Shown here in pieces: positions 1 through 7,085 of a stretch of 28,374 bases of DNA. The position numbers and the translations under genes are program-made. Positions within the stretch are counted from its first letter, which is position 1. The number at the start of each line of letters is the position of its first letter. The stretch spans positions 1 to 28,374 of the forward strand of contig JAHEOE010000086.1 of the NCBI GenBank assembly GCA_018609785.1, in the 5' to 3' direction. The notes under the pieces are model-generated. The model did not search any database. It was not told the DNA's origin and saw only the letters and a program-made list of their open reading frames with translations. Source of the stretch: Minisyncoccota bacterium (lineage in GTDB: Bacteria; Patescibacteriota; Minisyncoccia; SW-4-49-11).

Positions 1-669
1 AGGTTCGAAATGAATATCCGAGATATTCCCCGCAATTCCCGCCGCGATTACCTGATCCACAATTTCGGGCGCCGCACTTTCCGCCTCGGCAATAATCTGC
101 TGAAACCGTTCCGAAAGTTCGGGCTTGTACAGTTCCAAAGCATCATCAATATTTTCCGAAAGAGCAAAACCAAATTCCACGCGCGCGTTAAACAGTTTTT
201 CCAAATACTCCTGCAACGGGACTTCAATCACTTCTCGCTCGGAGGAATCGCTCCCGCCCATACCGAAAAATCCGCCGCGTTGCTTTTCTTTCGTCTCTTT
301 TTCCACCTGGACCCGAGGTTGTTGTTCCTCCTCAAAAATATGCACATTATCGGTGACCACATGTATGGATTCATCCGTAACCTCAAAAAGCACAACGCGA
401 TGTTCACGCCCCACTTCTTCCGGGATCCGAGTTACGTCCCCGCGGCTCGGCGGATTTCCTCCCAAATTGAAAAACTTTACGCCGTAATGCTCGGCAATGG
501 CCTGCCCCACAATCGCATCCGTAACCAAATCTTTTTGTTTCAGATATTCAAGCGGAGAGACATCAACACCTGCGCTCTTTTCGGTTTGAGCCAAACACGT
601 GTCACGATCTTCGGGAGTAATGTACTGTTGTTCCGCAAGGATACGAACAATGTCGGTTTCGGGTAACAT
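1..669 (-). CDS. pilB: Type IV pilus assembly / type II secretion ATPase, PilB/GspE-like (5' part, runs off the window)
   Basis: Only the first 223 codons are present, and the frame stays open to base 1. PilB/GspE ATPases power pilus extension at the cytoplasmic face of the inner membrane. Residues about 1-110 resemble the T2SSE/PilB N-terminal domain (a segment reading LVTDAIVGQAIAEHYGVKFF is typical of it). The fragment ends in SDIHFEP, which corresponds to the conserved (A)SDIHIEP motif at the start of the ATPase core. A charged linker (about residues 120-150, rich in E, K, Q and G) separates the two. The Walker motifs lie outside the window. The ATG at 669-667 is the natural start, with no Shine-Dalgarno sequence in front. 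PilB rather than GspE is inferred from the pili common in this kind of organism; PilT is unlikely because it lacks this N-terminal domain. Confidence 0.8.
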   Translation of the reverse strand, partial: MLPETDIVRILAEQQYITPEDRDTCLAQTEKSAGVDVSPLEYLKQKDLVTDAIVGQAIAEHYGVKFFNLGGNPPSRGDVTRIPEEVGREHRVVLFEVTDESIHVVTDNVHIFEEEQQPRVQVEKETKEKQRGGFFGMGGSDSSEREVIEVPLQEYLEKLFNARVEFGFALSENIDDALELYKPELSERFQQIIAEAESAAPEIVDQVIAAGIAGNISDIHFEP

Positions 670-690
670 GAATTGTCTGTTTATATTTTT

Positions 691-718
691 AGAATACTTT
701 TTTCAGAACGCATCTCAA
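691..718 (-). promoter_or_regulatory. Possible promoter of the pilB-like gene
   Basis: On the minus strand TTGAGA (713-718) is followed after 16 bp by TATTCT (691-696). This would place transcription start about 15 nt before the ATG. An alternative -10, TATAAA, lies closer to the gene. Both are weak matches, so this is a suggestion only. Confidence 0.3.
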
Positions 719-764
719 ACGTCGGTTTTTCCTATGAATATACTGCATATCGACGAATTCTTCT

Positions 765-862
765 TTCCCTAACGGGCGTTTCCTCCTTAGAAAGGAGGAA
801 ACCAGGTTGTGTCCTCCTCTTTTTAAAGAGGAGGTGTCCGTAAGGGCGGAGGAGTTCTCCTA
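765..862. repeat. CCTCC/GGAGG double-hairpin repeat in the pilB-regulator spacer
   Basis: Two adjacent inverted repeats are visible: a short one (CCTCC, A/T-rich loop, GGAGG) near 781-800 and a longer one (TCCTCCTC, short A/T loop, GAGGAGG) near 815-838. They are followed by a purine-rich GGAGGAG tail. The same arrangement recurs near 4370-4500, 6650-6700, 14745-14790, 18945-19050 and 20555-20600, in both orientations. It lies 3' of the response regulator and could act as a transcription stop, although no T-run follows the stem. Confidence 0.75.
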
Positions 863-878
863 CGTTTGAAGATCCCTC

Positions 879-1247
879 CTAGATAACCTCGCTGATTTCA
901 CTGACCAGTTCATGGAGCGAGACGTCAGCCTTTACATAGTATTTGATGATTCCGTACTCCTCCACTCGTTCTTTATCTTCGGGCTGGCCCAGATTACTGA
1001 GTACCGCCACGGGTACATCCGCATCACGTTCTCTGATTTTCTGTAATGTCTCAAACCCGTCCTGTTCGGGTAAAATCAGATCAAGAAGAACCCCGTCTAT
1101 ATCTTGCGTCTCAAACATTTCCACCGCTTCTTTCCCATTCTCGGCAACACTAACCGTATACCCTTTTTGTTCCAACTTCATCTTCAGTACCCGAAAGATG
1201 GGCTTTTCATCTTCAACCACTAAAATATGTTTTTGTTGGCTCGTCAT
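879..1247 (-). CDS. CheY-like response regulator (receiver domain only)
   Basis: This 122-residue protein is a complete single receiver domain with no output domain, so it probably works by protein-protein contact or as a phosphorelay intermediate. The acid pocket is E12-D13 (VVEDE), the phospho-acceptor is D56 (LLDLILP), the switch Ser is S84 (AVLSN) and the conserved Lys is K106 (YVKAD). It starts 50 bp after the stop of the histidine kinase gene on the same strand, so that kinase is its likely partner and the two are probably co-transcribed. Receivers with VLSN and YYVKAD segments are common next to hybrid-type or stand-alone kinases. The target cannot be told from sequence. The ATG at 1247 fits the domain boundary; no Shine-Dalgarno sequence is present. 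Confidence 0.92.
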   Translation of the reverse strand: MTSQQKHILVVEDEKPIFRVLKMKLEQKGYTVSVAENGKEAVEMFETQDIDGVLLDLILPEQDGFETLQKIRERDADVPVAVLSNLGQPEDKERVEEYGIIKYYVKADVSLHELVSEISEVI

Positions 1248-1297
1248 AAGAGATCTTTTACTCTACTTCTCATCTTACGTGTTCAAACAATACTTTG

Positions 1298-2944
1298 TCA
1301 ATTCTTTTCCTTCTCGGACGCAGTCCGCTCCAGATTTCGAGGGAGAGTTACAAAGAAAACCGTCCCTTCTCCTTCAGTCGATTCAAAGGTTATGGAACCG
1401 CCCATTCCCTCAACAATTTTTCTAACAATATACAAGCCCAATCCCGTACCGTCCGTATCTCGCTCCCGAGCGTTTTGGGCTCGGAACAGCCGCGTAAAAA
1501 TCTGAGCTTGATCTTTTTCGGGAATACCAATCCCCGTATCCGCCACCGAAAACGTAACCTTCTCTTCTTCAAAGCCGCCCTGTAGCGTAATGGTCCCTCC
1601 GGCCGGCGTATATTTCAAAGCGTTGGACAGAAGATTTTCCACTACAATTCTTAACAGCGTCCGATCACTTTCAAAAGTTATATCCGTTCCTTCAGTAATT
1701 TCAACTTCAACATTTTTAGTCTCTTTTCCTTGTTGAAGATCTTCATAAATGGTCCGGGCAAGATCGGCGAGATTAACCTCTTCTATCGAGAACTGCAATT
1801 CCCCCAAACTGACGCGTGAAAGGTTAAGCAACGCGCGAAGCAACCGATTCAGTCGTTTGTTTTGCGTGTAAATTTCCTCAACCGCCTGTTCTCCTTCAGG
1901 TGGTAGGTCATCAAGCGTACGCAACATTTCAGCGTTCCAATTAATAGACGTAACGGGTGTGCGAAATTGATGAGACGCAATGGAGACAAACTCCTTCTGA
2001 GCCCGTTCCACCTCACGTTCTTTAGTGACATCCCGAATCAGGTCCACCGCTCCGATAATCTCACCATTCGAGATAATGGGAGAGGCAATATCCTCAATGT
2101 CGATACGTCGTCCGTCCGAGGTCGTATACGTAAAATCTTCTTGTATTTCTTTCCCCTCCTCAAGAGCCCGGTGCGTAGGCATTTCCGAACACGGAATTTG
2201 CTTATCCTCTCCGCATACATCCAAAACCTGTTCGATAAACTTTCCTTGCGCTTTTTCCAACGTACACCCCACCAGTTCTTGTGCCTCAGCGTTAATCAGA
2301 AAGATATTGCCGTCTTTACTGGAGGCGATCAACCCATCTCCCAGAGAGTCAATAATCGCCTCGGATTTGGCCTTTTCAAGCTCCACCTGATGTTTATGAA
2401 GCTTAATTTTGGATAGCGTCTGTTCCAGCTCTTTTTTGGTCTGTTCCAACTCGCGATTGGTCTCAAAAATTTCCTCAATACGATCCAAATAGGAACCGGC
2501 CGTCTCCTGCAGGTGAGGAGTCAGCCAGAATGACGTACCTTCAATACGTTTCAGCGTATCCTCAATTTGGGTTTCAAGATTCTGAAGTTCTTCACTGTAC
2601 TGTTCTCCCGTATCCTCATCCGTCCGATATTCCAAAAGATAATTGGCCGTATAGAGAATCGTATAAAGCGGCCGAATAAACTGCAGATATCCCCAAACCA
2701 GAATTCCCCAAATAATACCGAAAAGAACAAGATTTAAAAGGATAGACCCCCACAAAAAGGAACTTTTCTCCCCCTGGAACGGATCACTTATCCAAAACCA
2801 TACAACAAATCCGTAGACTGATATAATAAGAACGCCAATCGCTATGACCGGAAAAAACCCGGAAATGACACGTCTTTTCGGGGCGGGTGTCTCGTTTTCA
2901 TTTGTGTTTTTGGGAGAAGACATACAGCGTATGAATACAAACAT
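1298..2944 (-). CDS. Membrane-bound PAS sensor histidine kinase
   Basis: The protein is 548 residues from the first ATG; an internal ATG at 2923 would give 541. Two membrane helices (about residues 27-51 and 63-90) are separated by only about 12 residues, so there is no real extracellular sensor domain. A coiled-coil signalling stretch (about 115-195) and a PAS domain (about 195-310) follow. The HisKA H-box is FVSIASHQFRTP with phospho-acceptor H325. The ATPase domain shows the N box (VVENLLSNALKY), G1 box (ADTGIGIP), F box (IFTRLFRA) and G2 box (GTGLGLYIV). The gene ends in TGA. It begins directly after the stop codon of the Mur ligase gene and is followed by the CheY-like gene, so sensing is probably through the membrane or the PAS ligand. 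The signal is unknown. Confidence 0.93.
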   Translation of the reverse strand: MFVFIRCMSSPKNTNENETPAPKRRVISGFFPVIAIGVLIISVYGFVVWFWISDPFQGEKSSFLWGSILLNLVLFGIIWGILVWGYLQFIRPLYTILYTANYLLEYRTDEDTGEQYSEELQNLETQIEDTLKRIEGTSFWLTPHLQETAGSYLDRIEEIFETNRELEQTKKELEQTLSKIKLHKHQVELEKAKSEAIIDSLGDGLIASSKDGNIFLINAEAQELVGCTLEKAQGKFIEQVLDVCGEDKQIPCSEMPTHRALEEGKEIQEDFTYTTSDGRRIDIEDIASPIISNGEIIGAVDLIRDVTKEREVERAQKEFVSIASHQFRTPVTSINWNAEMLRTLDDLPPEGEQAVEEIYTQNKRLNRLLRALLNLSRVSLGELQFSIEEVNLADLARTIYEDLQQGKETKNVEVEITEGTDITFESDRTLLRIVVENLLSNALKYTPAGGTITLQGGFEEEKVTFSVADTGIGIPEKDQAQIFTRLFRAQNARERDTDGTGLGLYIVRKIVEGMGGSITFESTEGEGTVFFVTLPRNLERTASEKEKN

Positions 2945-4270
2945 TTAAGATTCGGATCTTTCTGCCAACAAAGTCCGCATTTCGGCTTTATCGTTCCACG
3001 GATATGTTTTTCCGTCCTCAACAATCGAGGTTTCACTTCCCTTGCCGGTTATAATAATGATATCATCCGAATCGCTCAACGCTAAAGCCTTCCGGAACGC
3101 GTCGCGCCGATACCGAATTCGGAACGCGGTTTTTCCTTCTTGATGCCCGGTTTCTGCCACACCGGCAAACACCTCGTCAATGATTTTTTGTGGATCCTCG
3201 TCATACGGATCTTCGTTGGTAACAATCACGTAGTCGGCATATTCTCCGGCGACTCGTCCCATGGGAGCGCGCTTCCACGTATCCCGACCGCCGCCGCAAG
3301 ATCCGAGAACGGCGATAATCTTCTCGTCTCCGCGCTTCCACTGGTTGACCAACGTTGTATAAACACGCTCCAAAGCCTCCGGAATATGAGCGTAATCAAC
3401 AATTACTCGCGGATGTTCACTGATCTGCTCCATACGACCGGGCACCGTCGTCAAAGATTCCAATCCTTCTTTCAAAATTGCCGATGAAAGACCAAGCTCT
3501 TTGCCCACTCCAAACGTCAGTAGCGCGTTTAAAACGTTGAATTCTCCCGCAAGCGGTACCGTAATCTCTATGGGATCTTCGTCTCTCCCCTGAATGAGCA
3601 CCCGACTTTCTCCCGACTTTCGTTCTTGAATCTTCCCCCGGATATTCGGATAAGTCATCTCTCCTTCGGTTAACCCCACGTAGACAGTACGCTCGGGAGA
3701 ACATGCGGCGTAGTATACAGCATGCTCACTGTCTCCGTTCAGAACGGCAAAGGGGTATTGGGTTATATCTTGTATGGTTTTAGATGTATTCCCCGATACC
3801 GCCCGAAACAACCGTCCCTTGGCTTGTTTATAGGCCTCAAAGCTCCCGTGCGCCTCAATATGCTCCGGATACAGATTCGTAAACACCGTCCCGTCAATAT
3901 GAATTCCCCGATGCCGATTCTGAGCCAGTCCTTCACTGGTCGCCTCCATTACAAACAGGTCCGCTCCGTTCTTGAGCGCCTCAGCCATCATCCGATGTAA
4001 ACGGAATCTCCCCGGCATGGAATTACGAACGGTATTGGAATTATCTTGCGTTCCTTCCGAATATCCGATCGAGGAAGAATAGGCAACACACCATCCGGCC
4101 TGACGCGCCACGGACACAATCATTCGCACAACCGTGGACTTCCCCTTGGTTCCGGTCACGGCCACCACACGCATACGCTTGGAAGGAAGCCCATACCAAA
4201 AAGCGCCGATATAACTGACAAGTCCATGGTATATCGGACGAATGCTATGTTGAAGAATACGGTGCCACAT
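2945..4270 (-). CDS. MurE-like Mur ligase lacking the usual N-terminal domain
   Basis: This 441-residue ATP-dependent amide ligase of the Mur family most resembles UDP-MurNAc-tripeptide synthetase (MurE), which adds the third amino acid of the peptidoglycan stem in the cytoplasm. The P-loop GTKGKS lies at residues 40-45, preceded by only about 33 residues, whereas classical MurE has about 100. The central domain has EATSEGLAQNRHRG and VFTNLYPEHIEAHG, matching the MurE region containing the carbamylated Lys (QAKGRLF). The C-terminal domain ends with ITGKGSETS, the MurE GKGHE equivalent. The position of the DNPR substrate-specificity motif reads EDPYDEDP, so the amino acid added (DAP, Lys or other) cannot be assigned. 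Its stop codon abuts the histidine kinase start, suggesting one operon with the two-component pair. Confidence 0.85.
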   Translation of the reverse strand: MWHRILQHSIRPIYHGLVSYIGAFWYGLPSKRMRVVAVTGTKGKSTVVRMIVSVARQAGWCVAYSSSIGYSEGTQDNSNTVRNSMPGRFRLHRMMAEALKNGADLFVMEATSEGLAQNRHRGIHIDGTVFTNLYPEHIEAHGSFEAYKQAKGRLFRAVSGNTSKTIQDITQYPFAVLNGDSEHAVYYAACSPERTVYVGLTEGEMTYPNIRGKIQERKSGESRVLIQGRDEDPIEITVPLAGEFNVLNALLTFGVGKELGLSSAILKEGLESLTTVPGRMEQISEHPRVIVDYAHIPEALERVYTTLVNQWKRGDEKIIAVLGSCGGGRDTWKRAPMGRVAGEYADYVIVTNEDPYDEDPQKIIDEVFAGVAETGHQEGKTAFRIRYRRDAFRKALALSDSDDIIIITGKGSETSIVEDGKTYPWNDKAEMRTLLAERSES

Positions 4271-4275
4271 GGAGG

Positions 4276-4303
4276 TTAGAATTTAGTATTTGGTATTTAG
4301 AAG
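4276..4303 (-). repeat. 7-bp repeat array (4 units) abutting the Mur ligase start
   Basis: Read on the minus strand this is four heptamers (CTTCTAA, ATACCAA, ATACTAA, ATTCTAA), each with C at position 4, ending 5 bp before the ATG. It is followed on the left by the gene and on the right by GATATAC-type repeats (about 4302-4335). Confidence 0.75.
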
Positions 4304-4528
4304 ATATACAGTTGCGGATACGGTGGATATACCATTGGGCGTTACTATGTAACGTGTACTGTGCTGTGTTTTCCTCCTTTTTAAAGGAGGAAAGGCCCGT
4401 TAGGGAAAGGAGGATTCATTGATATGACAGTTTTTGACGAGAACTCCTCCCCCCTTCGGGGCTCCTCCGCTTTAAAAAGAGGAGGACACATTGGTGTCCG
4501 ACCTCCGAAATACGACCGCATATCTCTT
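4303..4528. repeat. Composite repeat: GATATAC modules, palindrome, CCTCC hairpins
   Basis: From left to right: GATATAC-type modules (4303-4335); a perfect CGTTAC-TAT-GTAACG inverted repeat (about 4339-4353); a CCTCC/GGAGG hairpin pair in the opposite orientation to that at 765-862; and a GGACAC-ATTG-GTGTCC hairpin (about 4486-4501). The last is followed by a segment shared with 6828-6870. No coding sequence is visible. Confidence 0.75.
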
Positions 4529-4598
4529 CTTCAGACTTCTCACTTCTAAATTCCAGATACGAAATTCTATTCACTCGCTACTCGCTACCTGCTAGAAG
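4529..4598 (+). repeat. 7-bp repeat array, 10 units in phase
   Basis: Ten consecutive heptamers run from CTTCAGA to CTAGAAG without a slip. Nine carry C at position 4; the last, CTAGAAG, runs into the terminal-inverted-repeat element at 4600. The order is CTTCNNN units, then ATTC/ATAC units, then CTACNNN units, which is the same order seen in the other arrays. Confidence 0.85.
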
Positions 4599-4599
4599 C

Positions 4600-4761
4600 C
4601 ATCTCAAAAATATTCTTTCGGAATATCATATCCTATCATACGCATATGAAGGCGACAGAGCGTATGAACGAATTTTGGGTATGGTGGGCCGTAGGCATTA
4701 AATGCCAGTGAATACGTCTCTGTCTCCTTCATATATTTCTACCTTCAATAATTTTGAGATG
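4600..4761 (+). mobile_element. MITE-like element, copy 1 (162 bp)
   Basis: The element is bounded by perfect 10-bp terminal inverted repeats (CATCTCAAAA ... TTTTGAGATG). Inside is a second, longer imperfect inverted repeat (left arm ATATGAAGGCGACAGAGCG) around a short GGCATTAAATGCC palindrome. Copy 2 lies inverted at 14425-14580 and is about 95 percent identical by eye. It is too short to encode a transposase, no target-site duplication is evident, and its flanks are heptamer units in both copies. It could be a non-autonomous mobile element or a structured-RNA gene. The rest of the spacer to 4826 holds nothing recognisable. Confidence 0.65.
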
Positions 4762-4826
4762 ATCTCTACTTACTACTCATAAACAACCGTATATCGTTTC
4801 CAAAGGAAACATATATCCATACTATA

Positions 4827-5480
4827 TCAATAAACCTCGGCTTTCAATTCCTCATACGCCCGTTCAATATCCTCGGCTCCGAATAACGCGCTCCCGACCG
4901 CGATATCTTCGGCTCCGGCATCGACAATCCGCGGCAGCGTATTCGCGTCAGCTCCGCCGTCCCAACCGACGGTAATCTCTCCCCGGTGCGCCTCAAGAAA
5001 CGTACGTACGTTATCAAGAACCTCCGGCTGAAACTCACTGCCGTAAAACCCGGGATTCACCCCCATAAAAAGCAAAGCATCCAGCTTCTTCAGACACGGC
5101 ACAACCTCCTGCCACGACGTCTTGGGATTGAGCGCAATCCCCGGCTCTTGGCCCTGACTCTCAATCAAATTCAACGCCCGTCGTAAGGAGTCCGAGTCAG
5201 AGGCAACCTCGTAGTGAATATAGATCCGCCGACAGTTCTCAAACGTTTTCAGACTCTGAATCAGATACTCCCACTGCTCTTCCTTCACCATCAGATGCGC
5301 TTCAAACTCCAGACCGTAAAACTCGGCATACGCGAAAGAGCGAGGGAACAACGAAACATTCGGAACAAATTTGCCATCCATAATATCAATCTGCACATAC
5401 GAAGAAATCTTCTTCGCCCGTTCTATCTTGGCCTGAAAGTCATCTCGGTCATTGGTTAAAATCGCCGGAATAATACGCAT
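4827..5480 (-). CDS. rpe: Ribulose-phosphate 3-epimerase-like protein
   Basis: This is a 217-residue TIM-barrel protein of the ribulose-phosphate binding superfamily. Rpe interconverts ribulose 5-phosphate and xylulose 5-phosphate in the cytoplasm. Visible motifs are VQIDIMDGKFVPN (residues 29-41), EAHLMV with H62, IALNP, MGVNPGFYG and a phosphate-binding end with VGWDGG and IAVGSALF. The metal-ligand His usually found before the first Asp (H-x-D-x-M-D-G-H) is Q30, and the DGH histidine is K37, so this is a divergent family member. The ATG at 5480, 2 bp after the transaldolase stop, was chosen; a TTG at 5504 would add eight residues overlapping tal. The gene ends in TGA. Pairing with transaldolase supports a pentose-phosphate role. 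Confidence 0.78.
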   Translation of the reverse strand: MRIIPAILTNDRDDFQAKIERAKKISSYVQIDIMDGKFVPNVSLFPRSFAYAEFYGLEFEAHLMVKEEQWEYLIQSLKTFENCRRIYIHYEVASDSDSLRRALNLIESQGQEPGIALNPKTSWQEVVPCLKKLDALLFMGVNPGFYGSEFQPEVLDNVRTFLEAHRGEITVGWDGGADANTLPRIVDAGAEDIAVGSALFGAEDIERAYEELKAEVY

Positions 5481-5482
5481 AC

Positions 5483-6349
5483 CTAGCCTACCAGTCTGTT
5501 CCAATCTTCACTAAACTTCTCAATACCTCTGTCGGTTAACTCATGCGAGAGATCAAACTCCCGCCAATCCTGTTGCAAATTCACGTCTTTGTAGACTATG
5601 GACTCCAATCCTTGGGCGTCGTATTCGTACTCCGCGGAGTCCGGGACCGGCATTTCTTCATCGGCCCATTCCCGCAACAGTTCAATCGGCGCGGTGAGGA
5701 TATCGGAACCGGCCGCCACCGCCGCTTTGATATGCTCCAACGAACGAACGCTCGCGGTAAGAACCTCCACGCGCTGATGTTCGGTCTGAAGCATTTTAAT
5801 GCAATTGTAAATCAGATCCATACCGTTTTCGCCGCGATCATCAAGCCGTCCGATAAAGGGTGATACAAAGATATCCCCTTTCGTTGCTCCTTCCATGGCG
5901 GCATGAACCGCGGCCGCCTGTTCTTGACTAAAGCAAAGCGTCATATTCACTCGTCCTCCTTCTCGGTAAAACTGACTGGCCGCCGTCAGTCCCGCTTTGG
6001 TCGTGGGGAACTTAATATGCGCGTTGGGTATCCACTCGTACATAGACCGCGCTTGTGCGATCATATCCGCCGTCGTCGTGGAATGGTCGGCATAGACCTC
6101 AACGGAGACCGATCCCTCGGGAATCAGCTCGGAAATCTCCTGTACGATCTCTTTGTAGAATCCGTAAATTTCGTCGGTGCTGAATGTCTCTCCCGCGTCT
6201 AACTTTTGCTTGGCTTCAGGGTGCTTGCTGACCAGCGTGGGATTGGTTGTCTGCCCGTCGAGAAAGCCCAAGGTATCAAGCATTTCTTTGGTCTCGGCCG
6301 GGTCTCCGCTATCAAGAAAGATTTTGGTTTGGAGGTTTTCGGGTTTCAT
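5483..6349 (-). CDS. tal: Transaldolase
   Basis: This 288-residue cytoplasmic class I aldolase transfers dihydroxyacetone units between sugar phosphates in the non-oxidative pentose phosphate pathway. Motifs run in family order: FLDSGDP (11-17), GQTTNPTLV (32-40), SVEVYAD (82-88), the Schiff-base Lys region NAHIKFPTTKAG with K113, NMTLCFSQEQA (135-145), SPFIGRLDD (163-171) and EVLTASVRS. The length fits the short bacterial transaldolase-like group rather than E. coli TalB (about 317). It is followed after 2 bp by rpe, and the two probably form one transcript from the promoter at 6377-6406. The ATG at 6349 lies just before the first conserved strand; no Shine-Dalgarno sequence is present. Confidence 0.92.
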   Translation of the reverse strand: MKPENLQTKIFLDSGDPAETKEMLDTLGFLDGQTTNPTLVSKHPEAKQKLDAGETFSTDEIYGFYKEIVQEISELIPEGSVSVEVYADHSTTTADMIAQARSMYEWIPNAHIKFPTTKAGLTAASQFYREGGRVNMTLCFSQEQAAAVHAAMEGATKGDIFVSPFIGRLDDRGENGMDLIYNCIKMLQTEHQRVEVLTASVRSLEHIKAAVAAGSDILTAPIELLREWADEEMPVPDSAEYEYDAQGLESIVYKDVNLQQDWREFDLSHELTDRGIEKFSEDWNRLVG

Positions 6350-6376
6350 AAGATATAGAGGTTATATTTTGGTTTC

Positions 6377-6406
6377 ATTATCTCATACCCCACCCAAAAA
6401 CACCAA
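6377..6406 (-). promoter_or_regulatory. Promoter of the tal-rpe operon
   Basis: On the minus strand TTGGTG (6401-6406) and GATAAT (6377-6382) are separated by 18 bp, and a TGA just before the -10 forms an extended -10 (TGN). Transcription would start near 6370, giving a leader of about 20 nt. Confidence 0.55.
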
Positions 6407-6427
6407 GGTTATGGACAATAGAAATAT

Positions 6428-6524
6428 GAACCTTACGGTCCGATATACGGTGGATACATGAGCCTTGCGGCTCGATATACAGTTGCGGGTACGGTTGATA
6501 CACAGTAGATATATAGTTGTAGAA
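6428..6524 (+). repeat. GATATAC modular repeats with a hairpin cassette
   Basis: Units of the form GATAC(G)GTN (9 bp), GATAYACAGTN (11 bp) and GATAYACGGTTGCG (14 bp) follow each other. A hairpin cassette GAGCC-TTGC-GGCTC lies at 6460-6473, flanked by GATACAT and GATATAC. A decayed cassette (GAACC-TTAC-GGTCC) lies at about 6428-6441. Confidence 0.75.
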
Positions 6525-6608
6525 ACAGTAGTAAGTGGTTGGAATCTGGTATTTAGAATTTGGAATTTAGTATAGAGTATGTAGAAGTCAGAAGCCAGAA
6601 GCCGGAAG
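6525..6608 (-). repeat. 7-bp repeat array, 12 units in phase
   Basis: Read on the minus strand the array runs CTTCCGG, CTTCTGG and so on through ATAC/ATTC units to CCACTTA and CTACTGT. All 12 units have C at position 4. The CTAC end faces the tal gene. Confidence 0.85.
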
Positions 6609-6644
6609 AAAGATAAATATACAGTAGCGGATACGATAGATACA

Positions 6645-6870
6645 GGTTGTGTCCTCCTCTTTTTAAAGAGGAGGGGCCCCGAAGGGGGGAGGAGTTTTCG
6701 AAGTACTACGGTCACGTAAAAACCTTCGGTTTTTACGGAAGCCATTCGGCTTCCTATTTCCGAAGGACTGCCACGCCGACGCTTAAAAGATGATCGAACG
6801 AATATGTAATCTTTAAAAAAGAGGGGGACACATTGGTGTCCGACCTCCGAACTACGACCGCATATCCCTC
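6645..6870 (+). repeat. Composite hairpin element with double-hairpin copy D
   Basis: A CCTCCTC/GAGGAGG hairpin and a GGGGCCCC-GAAGGGG segment (about 6652-6690) precede the double-hairpin core (6707-6781). Hairpin 1 is GTAAAAACC-TTC-GGTTTTTAC (6716-6736) and hairpin 2 is GGAAGCC-ATTC-GGCTTCC (6737-6754). The core is followed by a segment ending in GGACAC-ATTG-GTGTCC that is shared with 4486-4525 and, in part, 14980-15030. No plausible gene is present. Confidence 0.8.
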
Positions 6871-7073
6871 CTTCCGGCTTCAGGCTTCTGTCTTCCCACT
6901 CCTGGCTTCTCCCTTCAGACTTCTCACTTCTGGCTTCTCTCTTCTAAATACCAAATTCCAGATACGAGATACGAAATTCTATTCACCTGCTACCCGCTAC
7001 GTGCTACCAAATTCTAAATTCCAAATACCAGATTCTAACCACTTGCTACCTGCTACTTGCTACTCTTCACGAC
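6871..7073 (+). repeat. Long phase-locked 7-bp repeat array, 29 units
   Basis: Twenty-nine consecutive heptamers span 203 bp without a single insertion or deletion. Position 4 is C in all 29, position 2 is T or C, and position 3 is T, A or once C; the last three bases vary. Blocks of CTTCNNN, ATWCNNN and CTACNNN follow in order, and the ATWC/CTAC pair repeats once. The array ends 12 bp from the lon stop codon. Confidence 0.9.
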
Positions 7074-7085
7074 CGTATCTCCACT

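Noticed and set aside
1298..5480. Alternative genetic code with TGA as glycine
   Set aside because: The histidine kinase and rpe genes both end at TGA at the expected protein length, so TGA acts as stop.
6383..6745. Minus-strand open frame of 120 codons
   Set aside because: It consists of translated GATATAC, heptamer and hairpin repeats and has no conserved protein features.
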